From: Oscillospiraceae bacterium
Lineage (GTDB): Bacteria; Bacillota; Clostridia; Oscillospirales; CAG-272
Length of the DNA stretch: 64,000 bases
NCBI GenBank assembly: GCA_015065135.1
Contig: SVQY01000009.1
Span: 1-64,000, forward strand
Reading direction: 5' to 3'
Shown: positions 8,239-16,412 of the stretch, in pieces
Numbering within the stretch: position 1 is the stretch's first letter
Layout of the letters: each line of letters begins with the position of its first letter
The notes under the pieces: model-generated
Told to the model about the DNA's origin: nothing
Database searches by the model: none
The model's input: the letters and a program-made list of their open reading frames with translations, nothing else
Program-made: the position numbers and the translations under genes

Positions 8239-10263
8239 ATGTATAACATTCACAACTCCGCTACCGTTTACGTATCTCAGACCCTTGGGAGCGACGACCT
8301 CAGCGGTTTGTCTCCCACACGTGAGGAGGGACGCAACGGCCCGTTTCAAACACTGAGGCGCGCACTGAAGCTGATCCGCTCCATGCGCGCTACGGGTATG
8401 GGGCAGCCTATGACCATCGCGCTGACCGAGGACTATCATCTGGACGAGCCCCTCTCTCTGACGGACGGTGTGGACGGTGTCACGTTGACCTCCTACGGCT
8501 CTAAGAAGCGAGTGCTGGGCGGTGTGCGCATTGACGGCTGGAGGCCCGATACCTTCATGGGTGTAAGCTGTCTTTCCGCCAAGCTCCCTCCCCGCGAGGA
8601 CGGCGAGCGATGGTGCTTTACCGATCTGTTCGTCAATGGCAAGCGCGCATCGGTCACGCGCTATCCCAAGGAGGGGATGCTCACCCTTGTGGACACCGAG
8701 GAGAAGCCGCGAGACGGACGGTATCACGGCTCACCCCAAAATGCAGGAACGTCGCGATGGTTCGTCGTCCACCCCGAGGACCTGGCAGGCATCGATCGCG
8801 TGGAGGATGCTATCATCAACTACCACCACTATTGGGTCGACGAGCATTCCCCCATTGAAAGCTACGACTACGAGAGCGGCAAGCTGGTCATGCGCTACAC
8901 CTCCCGCTTTTCCGTCTCAGCCAGGTACGACACCGACACCTACGGTGCCACCAGATATTATTTGACCAACGTTCCCAATACCTTCTCCCGTGCAGGGGAA
9001 TGGTATCTGGATCGGGAAGCGCAGACCGTTTATTATATCCCTGCCGACGATAGCGTGACCGCCGACACCATCGAAGCCTACGCCCCCACCCTCTCCCATC
9101 TGATCGAGATCGAAGGCGAGGACATCCATCTGCAGAATTTGGAACTGACCGTCACCACAGGCGACTACGCCAGCGTACGCTGCACCGACCCCGCTACGGG
9201 TGAGAAGATCCTGTGCGGCAGTGACGGGCAATCGGTCTGCTCCGCGCCCGGTGCCGTTACCTTCACCCGCTCTGCCCGCTGCGAAATGACCGACTGCTAT
9301 CTCCACGGTGTCGGCATCCACGGCGTGAATATCACGGAGGGCTGCCGCCACATTCGCATCGAGCACAATCACATTGAGGATATCTGCGCGGGCGGTATTC
9401 GCATCTGCGGCGGCGCGGTCGGCTGTGATCCTGCCGAAAAAACGCAGGCGTGTGCCGTCATAGGCAACCACATTGCCTACTGCGGCATACGGTACGCCGC
9501 CGGCTGCGGCGTGCTGATCATACACGCCTCGGATAACGAGATCTGCGACAACGAGATCCATGACCTCTCCTATTCGGGCATCTCCGCAGGCTGGGTCTGG
9601 GGCTATGCTGACAGCGCCACCTACGGCAACCGCATCTGCCGCAACCATATATACAGAATCGGCATGGGCAACCTTTCGGATATGGGCGGCATTTATCTGC
9701 TGGGGCCGCAAAAGGGCACCGTAGTGGCGGAAAACCGCATCCACGATATCTCTTGCGCCCAATACGGTGCCTGGGGTATTTACCTGGACGAGGGCTCCAG
9801 CTTTGTTACCGTGGAAAAAAACGTGGTTTTTCGCGCCATGTCCAATTGCCTCCACCTGCATTACGGATCGCAAAACGTCGTTCGCAACAACCTCTTTTTC
9901 GGCGGCTCGTCTCCCTGCATCCGCATCGGCCAGGAGGAGCTGCATCAGCAGATCCTTTTTGAGCAAAACATCCTCGTCACCGACGGCGCTCCCTTCTACA
10001 GCTACCGCGGCGACCATAGCATTGCCGCCCGTCGGAACCTTCTGTGGGACCTGCAAAGCAAGACTCCCGTGGCATTCCGTCACAAGCACGGCGAGGAGAT
10101 CTCGCTGGCGGATTGGCAAACGCTGTATGGTCACGACTGCGGCAGCATCCTTGCCGATCCCATGCTCAAGGACCCTGCCAACGGAGATTTTACCCTGTCC
10201 GAGCGCTCTCCTGCCTACGACCTCGGCTTTTCTCCCTTGCCCGACGCGGTAGCAAAGCGTTAG
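8239..10263 (+). CDS. Right-handed parallel beta-helix protein, probable glycoside hydrolase or lyase
   Basis: This 674-residue protein has no evident signal peptide. It opens with VYVSQTLGSDDLSGLSP and GPFQTLRRALKLI, typical of beta-helix carbohydrate enzymes. A long run of coils follows (about residues 290-600) with repeated N-x-I and H-N-H-I-E motifs such as NHIEDICAGGIRI, NEIHDLSYSGISAGW and NRIHDISCAQYGAWG. The overall arrangement resembles GH141-like proteins, but I cannot fix the family or substrate. The start follows AGGGGGAT by about seven bases. It is the first gene of a two-gene unit with the GH2 enzyme. Confidence 0.82.
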   Translation: MYNIHNSATVYVSQTLGSDDLSGLSPTREEGRNGPFQTLRRALKLIRSMRATGMGQPMTIALTEDYHLDEPLSLTDGVDGVTLTSYGSKKRVLGGVRIDGWRPDTFMGVSCLSAKLPPREDGERWCFTDLFVNGKRASVTRYPKEGMLTLVDTEEKPRDGRYHGSPQNAGTSRWFVVHPEDLAGIDRVEDAIINYHHYWVDEHSPIESYDYESGKLVMRYTSRFSVSARYDTDTYGATRYYLTNVPNTFSRAGEWYLDREAQTVYYIPADDSVTADTIEAYAPTLSHLIEIEGEDIHLQNLELTVTTGDYASVRCTDPATGEKILCGSDGQSVCSAPGAVTFTRSARCEMTDCYLHGVGIHGVNITEGCRHIRIEHNHIEDICAGGIRICGGAVGCDPAEKTQACAVIGNHIAYCGIRYAAGCGVLIIHASDNEICDNEIHDLSYSGISAGWVWGYADSATYGNRICRNHIYRIGMGNLSDMGGIYLLGPQKGTVVAENRIHDISCAQYGAWGIYLDEGSSFVTVEKNVVFRAMSNCLHLHYGSQNVVRNNLFFGGSSPCIRIGQEELHQQILFEQNILVTDGAPFYSYRGDHSIAARRNLLWDLQSKTPVAFRHKHGEEISLADWQTLYGHDCGSILADPMLKDPANGDFTLSERSPAYDLGFSPLPDAVAKR

Positions 10264-10315
10264 TTTTATCAGGCGACTCTCTTTTTCAAGGCGCAAACAT
10301 ACGAGGGAGGAAATC

Positions 10316-13138
10316 ATGAAAGAGCATTTGATCAATCAAAATTGGTATTTTCACATAGAGGACGAGCAATATAAAATCAGCGGCGATCCCGCAAAAAAAG
10401 ATGAACTCAGTACCTTTGGCTTTTTCAAGACCGGCGAAGCGAGTGGATTCGCTGCCCGTCGATACGAGCATCTGCCATGGAGAAGGGTAGACCTCCCTCA
10501 CGACTACGTGGCAGAGCTGGGGTTCGACTCCAAAACGAGGGCCGGCAACGGACTGAAGCCGGTCAACGATTGTATGTTCGGGGAGGACCCCATAGGAAAC
10601 GGACGCACGAACGTGCCCACGTTTCCCGTTGCGTGGTACCGCAAGGCGTTCTTTATCACCGAGGAGGGCTCCTATCTGGAGGAGGCCGGAGCGGTGTGGG
10701 GTGATAAGGCCTCTTATCGGCCCGTTCCTGCCGGAAAACGCTATTTTCTGCGATTTGAGGGAGTCTATCGGGATTTTACCGTATGGGTGAACGGCGTATA
10801 TATCGACCGCGTGACGTGCGGATATCTGGGGGTGACGTTTGACGTGACCGATCAGCTGATCCTCGGAGAGACCAATAGCATCGCGGTGCGGGTGGATTGC
10901 TCTCAATACGACGGCTGGTGGTATGATGGCGGTGGGATCTACCGTGACGTCAAATTGCTGGTGAGCGGAGACTGCTACTGTCACCAAGAGGATATCTACG
11001 TTCATACAACGCCCGACGGCAGGATCAACGTGCGTGCGGAGCTGACCAACAAGGGGGAGCCCTGCGAGGCAGCGCTGACCTATTTGGTCAATAAGGACGG
11101 CAAGGAGCTTTGTCGTATCGACCACTCCGTTTTTCTTGCATACGGAAGGACTCCGACCGCGGAGCAGCTCTTTATCCCACATCCCCACCTATGGGATGTG
11201 GACGATCCGCAATTATACACCTTGCAGATAGTGCTTGGCGGTGAAAAGGAGATCGAACTGTTCTTTGGCTTCAAGGAGGTGCGGTTTGACCCCGAGCAAG
11301 GATTCTTTTTGAACGGACGTTCCCTTAAGCTGAAGGGAGTGTGTCTGCACCAGGATTTTGCAGGGGTCGGCGTGGCGTTGCCGTATGAATTGACCTATCA
11401 CAAATATAAGATCATGAAGGAGATGGGGGCGAACGCCGTTCGGACCGTGCACAATCCGCCTTCACCCGATGTATTGGATATATGTGACCGTCTGGGGCTT
11501 TTGGTGATGGACGAGACGCGGATGTTTGGAAGCTCTGCCGAGGCACTTCGCCAAATCGAGACGTTGGTCAAGCGCGATCGGAATCACGCAAGTCTGCTGA
11601 TGCGGTCTATCGGAAACGAGGAGCACACCGTGCAAAACAGTGAATGGGGCGCGCGCATGGCGGGAACGGTAAAACGAACGATCGAGGGGCTGACGACCGA
11701 TCCGATCGTTACCTACGGCGCCAATAACGGCAGACATTTTGAGGGGATCAACTCCGCGTTATCCGTACGCGGGATCAACTATATCCGCATCAGCAGCGAT
11801 ACCTTTCATCCCGACGATTATCACCGCGCACATCCTCATCAGGCATTATACAGCAGCGAGGAGATGTCCAGCCTGACTACACGCGGGATCTATCAAAACG
11901 ACGCCGAGCGGGGGTACGTGGATGCCTACGGCGAAAACGGTGCCTCTTGGAGCTCCACACCGGAGGGGTATATGAAATTCTGTATGAGCCGCCCCTATTT
12001 TTGCGGTGGATTTGTCTGGACCGGCCTTGATTATCGCGGAGAGCCTGCGCCCTTTACCGGCAGCATTCTTGCTCCGGGCCTCTCTCGCAATACGGTGAGC
12101 AATTTTGGTATTACCGATCTTTGCGGATTTCCCAAGGACATGTATTATTACTACCGTGCTCATTGGCGATCAGAGCCGCTTTTGCACCTGCTCCCTCATT
12201 GGAATTTCCGTGAAGGAGAGAAAATTCGTGTGGTTGCCTTTACCAACTGCGACGAGGTTACCCTCTATCTCAACGGAAAGAAAATTTCCACCAAGCGAAA
12301 TGAGCCCTACGGCTCCCCCGAATGGATCGTTCCTTTTGAAGCGGGTGAATTAAAGGCGGTTGGACACAAGGGAGATCGGGAGCTGACTGTTTTCAGAAGA
12401 ACGGCTGAGCCCGCCGGCTTGCGCATTCTGACCGAGAGCTATGGCGACTATACGCTGGCAACCGTAGAGGCGATCGATGCCCATGGCGACGTTTGTGCTA
12501 CTGCCAACGATACGGTCCGCATCTCCTGCCGGGGAGCGGAGGTGATCGGTGTCGGGAACGGTGATCCGACCGCGCGTCTGCGAGAACGGTACTTTGAGGA
12601 GGAAGAGATCAAAAGGCTGCCATCCTTCAAGGCGGACCGTCCGCTTCCGACCCCCGAACCTATGATCCGAAGGACGGTTTGTGAGGAAAAGCATCCCCGT
12701 TTTGAGGATAAATGCCGTCTGCTCTGGCAGTTTGATGCCGCAGCGCCGGAGGAATACACCTATATGACCGAATTTGAAGCGGATGAAAGCTATCACTACG
12801 TGGAATTTTCGGGAATTCGAGGAGAGAGCCACATTTTTTTGAATGGGGCAGAGATCGGATACGTTCCACCTGCGGATGCTTTTACCTGTAAGCGTGCGTA
12901 TCGGTTTGATTGCGCCTTTGTAAGCGGGATCAATCGGTTGACCGTCAAGCAGTCGGCACCGAAAAACGGCGTCGTTGTTTTAGAGGATGCCGTGATCGGA
13001 CGCACGGTTCAGCCAAAGGTACAACATCCCTTGTTTGGCGGACGCTTGCTGCTGATCCTTCACCGTCGGGGAGAGGGACACCTGATTGCCGAAACAGAAG
13101 CGGGACACCGCGCTGAAATGCCGATCCCTGAGCATTGA
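10316..13138 (+). CDS. Glycoside hydrolase family 2 (beta-galactosidase-like)
   Basis: This 940-residue enzyme has the GH2 layout: an N-terminal sugar-binding domain with YFLRFEGVYRDFTVWVNG and GGGIYRDVKLLV, an immunoglobulin-like domain, a TIM barrel (about 300-580), then additional C-terminal beta domains with a DUF4982-like stretch (VTLYLNGKKI). The proton donor is Glu435 in RSIGNEEH. The likely nucleophile is Glu515 in YSSEEMSS, which aligns with the usual S-E-T-S. No signal peptide is visible, so it may act inside the cell on imported oligosaccharides. It lies 52 bases after the beta-helix gene. Confidence 0.9.
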   Translation: MKEHLINQNWYFHIEDEQYKISGDPAKKDELSTFGFFKTGEASGFAARRYEHLPWRRVDLPHDYVAELGFDSKTRAGNGLKPVNDCMFGEDPIGNGRTNVPTFPVAWYRKAFFITEEGSYLEEAGAVWGDKASYRPVPAGKRYFLRFEGVYRDFTVWVNGVYIDRVTCGYLGVTFDVTDQLILGETNSIAVRVDCSQYDGWWYDGGGIYRDVKLLVSGDCYCHQEDIYVHTTPDGRINVRAELTNKGEPCEAALTYLVNKDGKELCRIDHSVFLAYGRTPTAEQLFIPHPHLWDVDDPQLYTLQIVLGGEKEIELFFGFKEVRFDPEQGFFLNGRSLKLKGVCLHQDFAGVGVALPYELTYHKYKIMKEMGANAVRTVHNPPSPDVLDICDRLGLLVMDETRMFGSSAEALRQIETLVKRDRNHASLLMRSIGNEEHTVQNSEWGARMAGTVKRTIEGLTTDPIVTYGANNGRHFEGINSALSVRGINYIRISSDTFHPDDYHRAHPHQALYSSEEMSSLTTRGIYQNDAERGYVDAYGENGASWSSTPEGYMKFCMSRPYFCGGFVWTGLDYRGEPAPFTGSILAPGLSRNTVSNFGITDLCGFPKDMYYYYRAHWRSEPLLHLLPHWNFREGEKIRVVAFTNCDEVTLYLNGKKISTKRNEPYGSPEWIVPFEAGELKAVGHKGDRELTVFRRTAEPAGLRILTESYGDYTLATVEAIDAHGDVCATANDTVRISCRGAEVIGVGNGDPTARLRERYFEEEEIKRLPSFKADRPLPTPEPMIRRTVCEEKHPRFEDKCRLLWQFDAAAPEEYTYMTEFEADESYHYVEFSGIRGESHIFLNGAEIGYVPPADAFTCKRAYRFDCAFVSGINRLTVKQSAPKNGVVVLEDAVIGRTVQPKVQHPLFGGRLLLILHRRGEGHLIAETEAGHRAEMPIPEH

Positions 13139-13184
13139 ACCATCCCTCGAAAGATGATTTCGGCTTGCGTGCAAGCCGAAAAAC

Positions 13185-13244
13185 CGGAGCTTGGCTCGAT
13201 GGCTGAACGCCATCGTTTTGCTTTGCAAAAACCGCCAAGCTCTG
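13185..13244. repeat. Three-way-junction-like element, copy 1
   Basis: An outer stem (GAGCTTGGC at 13187-13195 with GCCAAGCTC at 13234-13242) encloses two hairpins: GATGGC/GCCATC (13198-13203, 13209-13214) and TTTTGC/GCAAAA (13216-13221, 13225-13230). The same plan recurs in copy 2. Confidence 0.7.
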
Positions 13245-13369
13245 TCCGCCGCTCCCAAGCGTCGCAAAGCACCGTAGCATTCCGGCGGCGGCAAGTCCGT
13301 TTCTGCACCGAAAAAAGGAAAAACGGGACTTTGAACCCACTTAGTCGGCGGCGCGCCGCCGACACGCTT

Positions 13370-13423
13370 AAAGAATGCCTTGATGGCAACGCCATCATTT
13401 TGCAAGCAAAAACGGCATTCTTT
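13370..13423. repeat. Three-way-junction-like element, copy 2
   Basis: A ten-pair outer stem (AAAGAATGCC at 13370-13379 with GGCATTCTTT at 13414-13423) encloses the same two inner hairpins as copy 1, GATGGC/GCCATC and TTTTGC/GCAAAA. The outer stem differs in sequence from copy 1 but is still fully paired. Confidence 0.7.
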
Positions 13424-13490
13424 CCTGCCGCGTAGCATACAGCATAAAGCTCAGAGCAAGCGTGGCGGCAGCGGCTTCGATGCAGTCGAA

Positions 13491-13552
13491 TCTCGCACCA
13501 AACACAAAGAGGGCGCACCAAACGGTGCGCCCTCTTTGTGTTTGGTGCGAGA
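13491..13552. terminator. 29-bp inverted repeat / terminator at the tRNA-Leu 3' end
   Basis: The arms 13491-13519 and 13524-13552 are perfect complements separated by a four-base loop. The right arm contains the last bases of the tRNA, including CCA, so its 3' end (TCTCGCACCA) is mirrored on the left. Read on the minus strand it would end tRNA transcription. Confidence 0.75.
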
Positions 13553-13627
13553 AACGGGACTTGAACCCGTACGGTGTAAACCACACGCCCCTCAAACGTG
13601 CGCGTCTGCCAGTTCCGCCACTCTCGC
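13543..13627 (-). tRNA. tRNA-Leu (anticodon GAG)
   Basis: On the minus strand a full class II tRNA of 85 bases is readable. The acceptor stem is GCGAGAG paired with TTCTCGC, the discriminator is A, and CCA is encoded. The D arm is GCGGAACTGGCAGAC, the anticodon stem CACGT/GCGTG encloses the loop TTGAGGG (anticodon GAG), the variable arm is long, and the T arm contains GGGTTCAAGTCCC. The long variable arm and the anticodon identify leucine. Confidence 0.93.
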
Positions 13628-13641
13628 ATGGCAACATGAAT

Positions 13642-13670
13642 ATTATACTCAAACAGCACCTGCTTGTCAA
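13642..13670 (-). promoter_or_regulatory. tRNA-Leu promoter
   Basis: On the minus strand, TTGACA at 13665-13670, 17 bases, TATAAT at 13642-13647: full consensus, about 15 bases before the mature tRNA. Confidence 0.85.
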
Positions 13671-13795
13671 TAGATTTTACAAAAGTTTTTGCAAAAGTTT
13701 TCGGCGCGGTGGCAAGCACCGGGCAGGGAAGGGGGCTTTGACGGCGCTTTTGGCGGACAAAAAGCCGCGTGCGGCTTCTTTTTCGGCGCTCACCC

Positions 13796-13824
13796 TTGCA
13801 AAGCCGCCCGAACTATGCTATAAT
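13796..13824 (+). promoter_or_regulatory. dxs promoter
   Basis: TTGCAA at 13796-13801, 17-base spacer, TATAAT at 13819-13824, 35 bases upstream of dxs. Confidence 0.8.
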
Positions 13825-13858
13825 GTATTGAATACAGCTTTGCGAAAGGGGGATAGCC

Positions 13859-15736
13859 TTGGAACAGTTTGATAAATGGCCCTTGCTTGGCGGCATCAAC
13901 TCGCCGGAAGATCTGAAGGCCCTCCCCGCAGAGCAGATGGGGCCGCTGGCGGCGGAGATCCGTGATTATCTCGCTTACCGTGTGACCGAGAACGGCGGCC
14001 ATCTGGCCTCCAATCTGGGCGTGGTGGAGATGACCATGGCCATCCACCGCGTGTTTGACAGCCCCCGTGATCACGTGATCTTCGACGTGGGTCACCAGAG
14101 CTACGTGCACAAGCTGCTGACCGGGCGCAAGGAGCAATTTGACACCCTGCGCACCCCCGGCGGCCTTTCCGGCTTTACCAAACGGGCGGAAAGTCCGCAC
14201 GATCCCTTTGGTGCAGGGCATAGCTCCACCGCTATTTCTGCTGCCATCGGTATGGCGGAGGCCGAATACCAAAAGGGTAGCGATGCCTGGACGGTGGCCG
14301 TTGTAGGAGACGGCGCCCTCACCGGCGGTCTTGCCTACGAGGCGCTGAATAACTGCGCCCACCACCTGCGGCTGCTGATCGTGATCAATGACAACGAAAT
14401 GTCCATATCCCCCAACACGGGTAGCCTTTCGCGGCATCTTTCCAAGATGCGTGCCTCGCGCCGATATCTGCGCACCAAGCGCTTTACGGCCGGCTTTATC
14501 CGCCGCATTCCGCTGATCGGTAGACCGATCTACAAGCTCCTGCGGCGCTTGAAGCGGTGGATCAAGCATATGTTCTACCGCGAAAATCTGTTTGAGCATA
14601 TGGGCATTCGCTATATGGGCCCGCTTGACGGCAACGATGCCGTTGTGGTTGAGGATTATCTGCGCCACGCCAAGCGGCTGGATCATAGCGTGATCCTGCA
14701 CCTGCGCACCACAAAGGGGCAGGGATACGCCCCTGCCGAGGAGGACCCCAATGCCTACCACGGTGTGGCTCCCCGTGACATCAGCTGTCCCATCGAGACC
14801 TTTTCGCAGGTCATGGGCAAGGAGCTGACGCGGCTTGCCGTCATAGACGACCGCATTTGCGCCATTACCGCCGCAATGAGCGGCGGCACCGGCCTTGAGC
14901 CCTTCCGCACCGTGCATCCCAGCCGCTTTTACGATGTCGGCATTGCAGAGGCACACGCCGTTACCTTTGGTGCGGGCCTTGTGGCCGGCGGTATGCGCCC
15001 CGTTGTGGCGCTGTATTCTACCTTTTTGCAGCGCGCGTATGATAATTTGCTGCACGATGTGGCGCTACAACAGCTGCCTCTTTGCCTTTGCATCGACCGC
15101 GCCGGTCTCAACGGCGCCGACGGCGCCACGCATCACGGCATATTTGACGTGGCGATGCTTTCGCAGATCGAGCAGATCACCGTGTACACGCCGGTGACCG
15201 CGGCAGGCCTCTGCCGCTCGCTGCGGGAGGCGCTGCAGCAGGAGCATATGACGGCGATCCGCTACCCCAACGGGGGGGAGGATCCGCGCATTCGCGCGGC
15301 CTTTTATGGCGAGAAGGATGCAGATGCCACGCCGCAGGTGCGCGCCTTTGGCGCCCCGGCCGATGAGGCAGCGCTCACGATCGTGACCCACGGCCGTATT
15401 ACCGCCGTTGCCCTGGAGGTGGTCGAGCGCCTGCAGCAGCAGGGTATTGCGGCAAGCGTGCTGCTGTGCGAGTATATCGCCCCCTATGAGCGGCTTGCCG
15501 GAGAGGTCGCGCCGCTGCTCGGCAAGCGCGTGCTTTTCCTGGAGGAGGAGCTGCTTTGCGGTGGCTTCGGTATGAACCTTTCTGCGGCGCTGGCGCTGAA
15601 AAAGCCTTACCGCGTGATGGGTACAAAGGATGGAACTCTGACCCCGTGTGCCGGGCAAACGCCCTGGCAGGCGGCCGGGCTTGATGCAGATGCGGTTCTG
15701 CAAAGTGCCCTTACACTGATCGAAAAGGAGAACTGA
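13859..15736 (+). CDS. dxs: 1-deoxy-D-xylulose-5-phosphate synthase
   Basis: This enzyme condenses pyruvate and glyceraldehyde 3-phosphate to DXP, the first step of the non-mevalonate isoprenoid pathway and a source for thiamine and pyridoxal synthesis. The 625 residues show the thiamine diphosphate site VVGDGALTGGLAYEALNN (about residues 146-163), the N-terminal GGHLASNLGVVE and FDVGHQSYVHKLLTGR, and the transketolase-type second domain with DVGIAEAHAVTFGAG. The start is TTG at 13859, supported by the AAAGGGGGAT site six bases upstream. A ThyX-fold gene follows after one base. Confidence 0.95.
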   Translation: MEQFDKWPLLGGINSPEDLKALPAEQMGPLAAEIRDYLAYRVTENGGHLASNLGVVEMTMAIHRVFDSPRDHVIFDVGHQSYVHKLLTGRKEQFDTLRTPGGLSGFTKRAESPHDPFGAGHSSTAISAAIGMAEAEYQKGSDAWTVAVVGDGALTGGLAYEALNNCAHHLRLLIVINDNEMSISPNTGSLSRHLSKMRASRRYLRTKRFTAGFIRRIPLIGRPIYKLLRRLKRWIKHMFYRENLFEHMGIRYMGPLDGNDAVVVEDYLRHAKRLDHSVILHLRTTKGQGYAPAEEDPNAYHGVAPRDISCPIETFSQVMGKELTRLAVIDDRICAITAAMSGGTGLEPFRTVHPSRFYDVGIAEAHAVTFGAGLVAGGMRPVVALYSTFLQRAYDNLLHDVALQQLPLCLCIDRAGLNGADGATHHGIFDVAMLSQIEQITVYTPVTAAGLCRSLREALQQEHMTAIRYPNGGEDPRIRAAFYGEKDADATPQVRAFGAPADEAALTIVTHGRITAVALEVVERLQQQGIAASVLLCEYIAPYERLAGEVAPLLGKRVLFLEEELLCGGFGMNLSAALALKKPYRVMGTKDGTLTPCAGQTPWQAAGLDADAVLQSALTLIEKEN

Positions 15737-15737
15737 T

Positions 15738-16367
15738 ATGCTGAAAACAGAACGCAGTGCTGTAATGAATTTTGAGAACGCCATCCGCGGCGCCCGTAAC
15801 CCGATGAACAGCTGGGCGCGTATGGATAGCAGCTATGATGAAAAGGGGAACTACCTGCTCGGCCCCAACGATCTGGACCTGGCCAAGCGGCTGGCACGTG
15901 CTGGCAGCGATCACCGCAAATTCCTGCGCCAGATCTTTGTTTCGGTGGATATCACCGCCCCCCTTTACTGGTGGAAGGAATTTGATACCTACAAGGTCGG
16001 CACCGTGGCAAACTCCACCTCCACGATGCATAAGATCCACGTAAAAGCCTTTGAACGGGATGACTTTTCCCACGATCGGCTGGACGAGGGCGGCCTTGCC
16101 GCACTGGATGCGATGATCACCTATCTGGAGAGCGAGCGGCAGAAATTTGTGGCGGACAAGGCGGATAAGCAGGCCTGGCACAATATGATCCAGCTGCTGC
16201 CCTCCTCCTACAATCAGATGCGCACCGTGTCCCTCAATTACGAAAATCTCATCAACATCTACTACGCGCGCCGCTCTCACAAGCTGGCTGAGTGGCACAC
16301 CCTTTGCGATTGGATCCTGTCCTTGCCCTATGCGAGCGAGCTGATCACCGTAAAGGAAGAGAAATAA
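15738..16367 (+). CDS. ThyX-fold homologue lacking the ThyX signature
   Basis: This 209-residue protein of unknown role starts one base after dxs, with a GGAG site inside the dxs end, so the two are coupled. Its segments line up in order with FAD-dependent thymidylate synthase: an A-I-R-G-A-R opening, DLDLAKRLARAGSDH, then VSVDITAPLYWWKEF where ThyX has its AP-I-F-V-ARQW strand, and MIQLLPSSY...YYARRSHKLAEWH where ThyX has its LPL...LRA-x-x-HAQWE region. The catalytic RHRxxSxNxxSxRY motif is replaced by EFDTYKVGTVANSTSTMHK. Activity as thymidylate synthase is therefore unlikely. The family assignment is my inference from this pattern. Confidence 0.6.
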   Translation: MLKTERSAVMNFENAIRGARNPMNSWARMDSSYDEKGNYLLGPNDLDLAKRLARAGSDHRKFLRQIFVSVDITAPLYWWKEFDTYKVGTVANSTSTMHKIHVKAFERDDFSHDRLDEGGLAALDAMITYLESERQKFVADKADKQAWHNMIQLLPSSYNQMRTVSLNYENLINIYYARRSHKLAEWHTLCDWILSLPYASELITVKEEK

Positions 16368-16369
16368 AT

Positions 16370-16406
16370 AAAAAAGAGCGGCTCCCTAACGGAGCCGCTC
16401 TTTTTT
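16370..16406. terminator. Bidirectional terminator
   Basis: A stem AAAAAAGAGCGGCTCC paired with its complement, with a T run on either reading strand, separates two convergent genes. Confidence 0.88.
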
Positions 16407-16412
16407 GTGTTA

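Larger units (their letters stand above)
13139..13490. other. Gene-free region packed with hairpins
   Basis: About 350 bases contain no credible gene but many inverted repeats. There is an 11-pair hairpin at 13158-13181 (TTTCGGCTTGC and complement), a composite element at 13185-13244, a 20-base perfect palindrome at 13344-13363 and a second composite element at 13370-13423. At 13322-13340 a short stretch (ACGGGACTTTGAACCCA) resembles the T-arm of the nearby tRNA and may be a tRNA remnant. Confidence 0.7.

Noticed and set aside
13462-13872. A 136-codon frame crossing the tRNA
   Set aside because: It runs through the inverted repeat, tRNA-Leu and the dxs promoter, so it cannot be a normal gene.
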